From contig NC_079487.1 in NCBI RefSeq assembly GCF_020520425.1, positions 113,928,141 through 113,992,140 of the forward strand: a stretch of DNA of 64,000 nucleotides, given 5' to 3'. This DNA is from Spinacia oleracea. Its lineage: Eukaryota > Streptophyta > Magnoliopsida > Caryophyllales > Amaranthaceae. Shown here one piece after another: positions 59,592 through 64,000 of the stretch (the stretch's first letter is position 1; the number at the start of each line of letters is the position of its first letter). Below the pieces are notes generated by a model. The model had not been told where the DNA came from, did not search any database, and was given only the letters and a program-made list of their open reading frames with translations. Both the position numbers and the translations under genes were made by a program.

Positions 59592-62500
59592 ATGGGCGGA
59601 GGAGGGTTGTGGACGGTGGTGGAGCTGTTGGGCGGCGTCGCCCTACTTCTCTTCATTGCCATTGCTTCTATCATCTTATTCGAAGTTTACAATCGCCGAT
59701 TTAACAACGCGTATGTGATTAATTTTCTATCTTCCCCTAATTTTGGGTTTTTTCCAGATTAATTTTCTTCACTTTTCCAGTCTTAATTTTTCGATGATTG
59801 TGATTTTTCCAGTCATGTTGAAGGTGAAGCGATTTTCGAAGATCCAAATTCACTTAAAAAGGTAAACTCTTTAATCGATTTTAACTTATTTTTCACTTAA
59901 TTATTTTATGTCTCGTTGTTTTGAATCAATCGAGCTGGATTTTGAAAATTGGATTTATTCTAGGGTTTCTAAAGTTCGGGATTTATTTTCGTTGTGTAAT
60001 TTGTTTGTTAATCTTGTTGAATTTGTTGGTTCAATGTGCTTATGTTGGGATGATGTATGTAAATTCGCCAGACCTGTTTGAAAGATAGGAAATTTAACCA
60101 AAGGAATTAACATTGTCATTGGAAGTTTTGGTGAAGACCGGATACTTCCTTTCATGTACCATACTTATGATTCACGGTGTTCTTCTGGGAATTAATTGGC
60201 TCTTTGAGTACCTAGAAAGTGATAATATACATTGCACTTTGGCTCCGTTTGGTAGGGTGTTAAACGTTTTATGTTGTTTGTTTGGCAAGGTATGGAAAAC
60301 AATTTTCCATAACTCGCTTAAAGGTGGAAAACCCTTTTTCATTTGAAAGGGAGGGAAACCCCTTTTTCACCTTTCCTCCTTTCCTCTTTACCTCCCTCTC
60401 CCTTCTTCCCCACAATCTTTACCATCTTCTTCGCTTTCTTTTAAGGAACCAAACATAGGAAAACTAGTAAAATGTTTTCCTTGGAAAATCATTTTGCACT
60501 AAAACGTCTTACACCAAACCAAACGGAGCCTTTGAGAATATTCCTTCAACTATTGGAAGAACGAAGGGAAATTAGACTTTCTTATCTGATCGAAAGGTGC
60601 TTTGTCTATGCACCAACCTCTTATTATTAAGTTAGTACTGTATAATGGAGGCGAATTGAAAAGCTAGTTAGTTAAGATTTTAATTTTGATGCTTGTATGA
60701 AATATTTCGATTTGTTTATCATGGGTTTTTAGGTTATTTTCATGAACACCTTAGAACTTGTAGATTTTCTTTTTGGCTAGTCGTACACATTTTATTGATA
60801 TCAAGATCTGACAAGTGGATATCTCTGGCCAAGCTACACTTAAACACGATTCTTGAAGTTTCTATCATGGTTGCATTTTTAGTAAGTTTTCCTGTCCATG
60901 TTACAAGGTGCAACTAGTATGATGTGTGTGGATGCAGTATGAACTGTTGGAATTGTAACCATCCTCTTTAAACTTGAAGTCATTACTTGGTCAGTTAGTA
61001 TGGATGAGTGTCAACCTTCATCTTGCTTTTAATTTCAGCATCCAGTAAGTTAGATCGTTGTTTGATGCCTTTGGGCTTGCTCCTCTGCTGGTAAATATAT
61101 CTGCACAGTTGTTCTATATTTGCTGACTTTGATTTTGCAATTTTGCCGTCTTATTTTGCTTAGCCTGCTGCCATCCTAGCATTCTAAATTAGTAACGAAA
61201 AATATCAGCAATTTGGCAACCATCTCATCTACAAATTAGATTTGGTCTTAGTTGATAAAAGTTAATAGTTTTAAACGCATACAATTTTTGTTGCTGAACC
61301 TTCTTTGGTATGCCGTGCATCTTTTCAGAAAAGTGTTCGAAGAGGGCACTTATTCGCTTGAAGTTGACACATTTAAATCTAGGTTTATGGTGTGTTGGAA
61401 CACATTTGCATTTGAGATCTGCTATATATATTTTCTACTCAACCAAGTTATTGAGCATTGCTTTAGGACACTTGTCATCAATATATCATCATCTTAAATG
61501 TTGACTTTGTTGGAATAAATTTTCTCAGGTTCCATGCCCTTCTATATTTGATCCCGCAGAGAAGTATATGTCTTTGATCATTCCCGCATTTAACGAGGAG
61601 CATAGACTTCCAAGTGCACTTGATGAAACTATTAAGTAAGCTTGTCTATAGTTCTATACTGGCATTTAGAACCTTTAATATTCTCGGTCTTTCTGTAATC
61701 TCTTCTTTAATGTTAGTGCTTTCAAGACAACACAACACCCTGATATTGACTATGTTCTGAAGAACTTGTCTGCTCCTGAAAAGATAGCAGCTACTATTCT
61801 ATGTCTTTCTTGATGCTGTATTAGTGTATGCTTTGGTGACAAATTATATCATACGAAGTATTAGTTATTTGCGTATTGAATCTTTAGAATTCAGGAGAAA
61901 ATATTATTTTTAGGTTTTATAAATTGTAGTAAAGCTTAACATATGAACAATTAGGGTATAATTTGATCCGGCCTTGATGTTTTTAACTGATGTGAGAAAT
62001 TTGATACTCGGTAATAAAGAAAGAGAGGACTGGGGAGTGGTGTGCTGCGCTGATTATCTGGCACAATCTGTGAAGTTTCATGTTTGACAAATGGGATAGT
62101 CATGATATTTTAATTGCAGGATGTAGCAAACATGTAGATTTACACGGGAAAAAAAAAATCTTACTTCGTATTACACAATTTGAAAAGATTTCAGCTATTT
62201 TTCTCAAGCTCTCTAATTATTTCACATTCTTCATGCTTGCATAAAGCAGATGCTTAAATCTAAATGTTGACCTTCATATTGTGATAATGCTCAAGTAGAT
62301 GATCCATATTTTGAAGGCATGGTCAGCCTCATCATATATAAGTAATATCATTATAGTTATGTCACCAACTTGATGACCTTATCTTGTCTTATTGTCAGCA
62401 ATCTGCTACCATAGGGAAGGACCTAATTAAGTATATCCATATCTTGTCTTATTTTCAGCTATTTACAACAACGTGGAGAGAAGGATAAATCATTTACTTA

Positions 62501-62726
62501 TGAGGTACACAGTGTAACCTAACCTGCATTAGCATTTGACACATATTTAGTGCATTTTATTACACAGAAACACCATGTTTCATTTTTTGGTTTAAACTAT
62601 TATTTTGAAGGAAAGCTGTTTTTATTCGTATAGATCTTCTAATGAAAATATAAAACAAATTGGGCTATTTCCTTTTCAAAGGAAATAATTGGATTCACAT
62701 GCTTTTTCATTTATTTTCTTAAATTG

Positions 62727-62775
<49 letters not shown>

Positions 62776-64000
62776 CGAGATTAAATAATTATAACTCAAA
62801 CAATTCACTGATTATGTGGTTTTGTTTCGATTTAATAATATCTTCCAGTAGAAAAGAAATAGAAGTTAATATTGCTCTTTCGTTCAGTCGATTACTTTCG
62901 GATGCATTGTAATAATTGTATTACTCTTCATATACTTATTACTTAACTTAGGCATTGACAAATGACATGGATTTTGATGTTAGGACATTTAATTTTATTT
63001 TTATTGCAATGGTTTAGGGAATTTTCTTAGGCTTTTATGGTTGATTTATCCTGGTTTGTTTAAGTTCTCCTTTTTGTCAAAATACACTTAACTACTTAAG
63101 CACGGAGTCTGCAACTCTGTAAATTCTATGGTTAATGGAATAAATCAAAATGGCTCTCAAAACCTCTTCGCTTCCTTTCCATGAAGTAGAAGATGGTCGT
63201 CCCGTCCTGTTATCACTTTTGGGTCAATTGAGAACAACCTCTCGGCAATTGCAGGGGTAAGGTTGTGTACGTCCGGCCCCCCCTTACCCCGCTTGTTGTG
63301 GGAGCCTCTTTGAAGCCAATGGGGTAATGATAATGATGAGGAAGTAGAGTCCGCAGCAATTTTGAAGTATACACTGATGTAAAGTCATTTTATGTGGTCA
63401 TTAACAATCACAAACTGTTATTTTGTTAGGTGGTCATTGTGGATGATGGAAGTGTTGATGGAACAAAAAAGGTAGCTTTTGACTTCGTCAAAAAGTACAA
63501 GGTGGAAAATGTCAGGGTTCTTCTTCTGGGAAGAAATTATGGGAAGGGAGAAGCTATTAGAAAAGTGAGTAAATTCAAGTTAGTCAGCAACTTTTTTCTT
63601 GGAAGTATTTCTAGATGCTTCCCAAGGATGTGTGTTGTATGCATCCCAATGTTATAATGCCTGTCTGCGATTCTTTTCTTATGTGAACGCATTGTGACAC
63701 AGGGAATGCTTCATTCACGTGGTGAATTACTTCTCATGCTGGATGCGGATGGAGCAACCAAGGTCTATGACTTGGAGAAACTTGAAGCTCAGGTTGGTGC
63801 CATTTATCTCATTCATGAAGTTCACAAGATGCATAGAAATAGAGGATGGTGGAAAACATATATTGTATCAGTTATCTTGGGAGTATATATACCATATATG
63901 CATGCTTGTTCATACAGTGTATTGCCCATTAGATTCGTACAGTTGCTGGAAAGGAGATAAACGTGGATGGTGGTGGTGATTCGAGTTTTGGTATACATGA
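59592..64000 (+). CDS. ALG5: Dolichyl-phosphate beta-glucosyltransferase (ALG5), 5' part
   Basis: Seven exons fit in frame: 59592-59710, 59813-59861, 61529-61635, 62459-62504, 63430-63564, 63703-63792 and 63933 to the window edge. The N-terminus has one membrane segment (about residues 7-30, ELLGGVALLLFIAIASIILF) as expected for this ER protein. The GT2 glycosyltransferase domain follows: LIIPAFNEEHRLPSALDETI, the nucleotide-binding VVIVDDGSVDGT, RVLLLGRNYGKGEAIRK, and the metal-binding LMLDADGATKVYDLEKLE. These match eukaryotic ALG5 closely. ALG5 transfers glucose from UDP-glucose to dolichyl phosphate on the cytosolic face of the ER, supplying the donor for N-glycan glucosylation. All visible splice sites are canonical. 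The C-terminal half lies beyond the window. Intron 2 (1.67 kb) holds a MITE, and the intron before the fifth exon holds a GT microsatellite. Confidence 0.93.
60241..60530. mobile_element. MITE in ALG5 intron 2
   Basis: The ends GGCTCCGTTTGGT and ACCAAACGGAGCC are inverted repeats extended by TTAAACGTTTTA and AAAACGTCTTA. TTT stands on both sides (60238-60240, 60531-60533), a possible 3-bp duplication as in Tourist/Harbinger-type MITEs. The class is not certain. Confidence 0.7.
62731..62774. repeat. (GT)22 microsatellite
   Basis: There are twenty-two uninterrupted GT units in an ALG5 intron. This is likely length-polymorphic. Confidence 0.95.

Overview
This is a 64 kb stretch of a plant nuclear genome, almost certainly a dicot. 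It is AT-rich and carries spliced genes with plant-type products, a nuclear tRNA-Lys, and many plant transposon families. I suspect a Caryophyllales or Amaranthaceae species such as spinach or beet, but that rests on general impression and nothing in the sequence proves it. Six protein genes are well supported or plausible. They are separated by long intergenic stretches that are mostly dead transposable elements.

Genes, left to right: (1) a two-exon methyl-CpG-binding-domain-like gene on the minus strand (8147 to 1905), whose single intron of about 5.9 kb is filled with transposon debris; (2) a Myb/SANT-like (trihelix-type) gene on the plus strand (12574-13594) with a long 5' UTR intron; (3) a divergent NMD3-like ribosome-export gene on the minus strand (22032 to 19914) whose usual first zinc-binding segment is absent; (4) a four-exon GH17 beta-1,3-glucanase with a C-terminal X8/CBM43 module (28308-31967); (5) a single-exon conserved plant protein of unknown function (34755-35507); (6) a tRNA-Lys(CUU) on the minus strand (52462-52534); and (7) the first seven exons of ALG5, dolichyl-phosphate beta-glucosyltransferase (59592 to beyond the window end). 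The genes do not form a pathway. They are ordinary scattered euchromatic loci.

Mobile DNA: two Copia-type LTR elements with both LTRs (13835-16947, minus; 45340-49040, plus), a Copia tail fragment near 2.6-3.7 kb, and an LTR/leader fragment of another LTR element (about 49.1-52.0 kb). There is a Helitron (38005-41945) carrying a decayed RPA1-like gene. At least three long-TIR Mutator-like elements have 9-bp target duplications (26034-27196, 53762-56236, 57188-58667), and two smaller ones occur at 24079-24506 and 38957-39754. There are also several Stowaway-like MITEs, a self-nested PIF/Harbinger-like cluster, and tRNA-derived SINEs.

The most interesting items are a Pack-MULE (53762-56236) that has picked up pieces of two unrelated host genes (a histone H2B tail and a DUF26 cysteine-rich receptor-like kinase ectodomain), the RPA1-bearing Helitron, a CCATGG-centred palindromic repeat array nested inside a MULE-like element nested in that Helitron, and the NMD3 paralogue with a replaced N-terminus.
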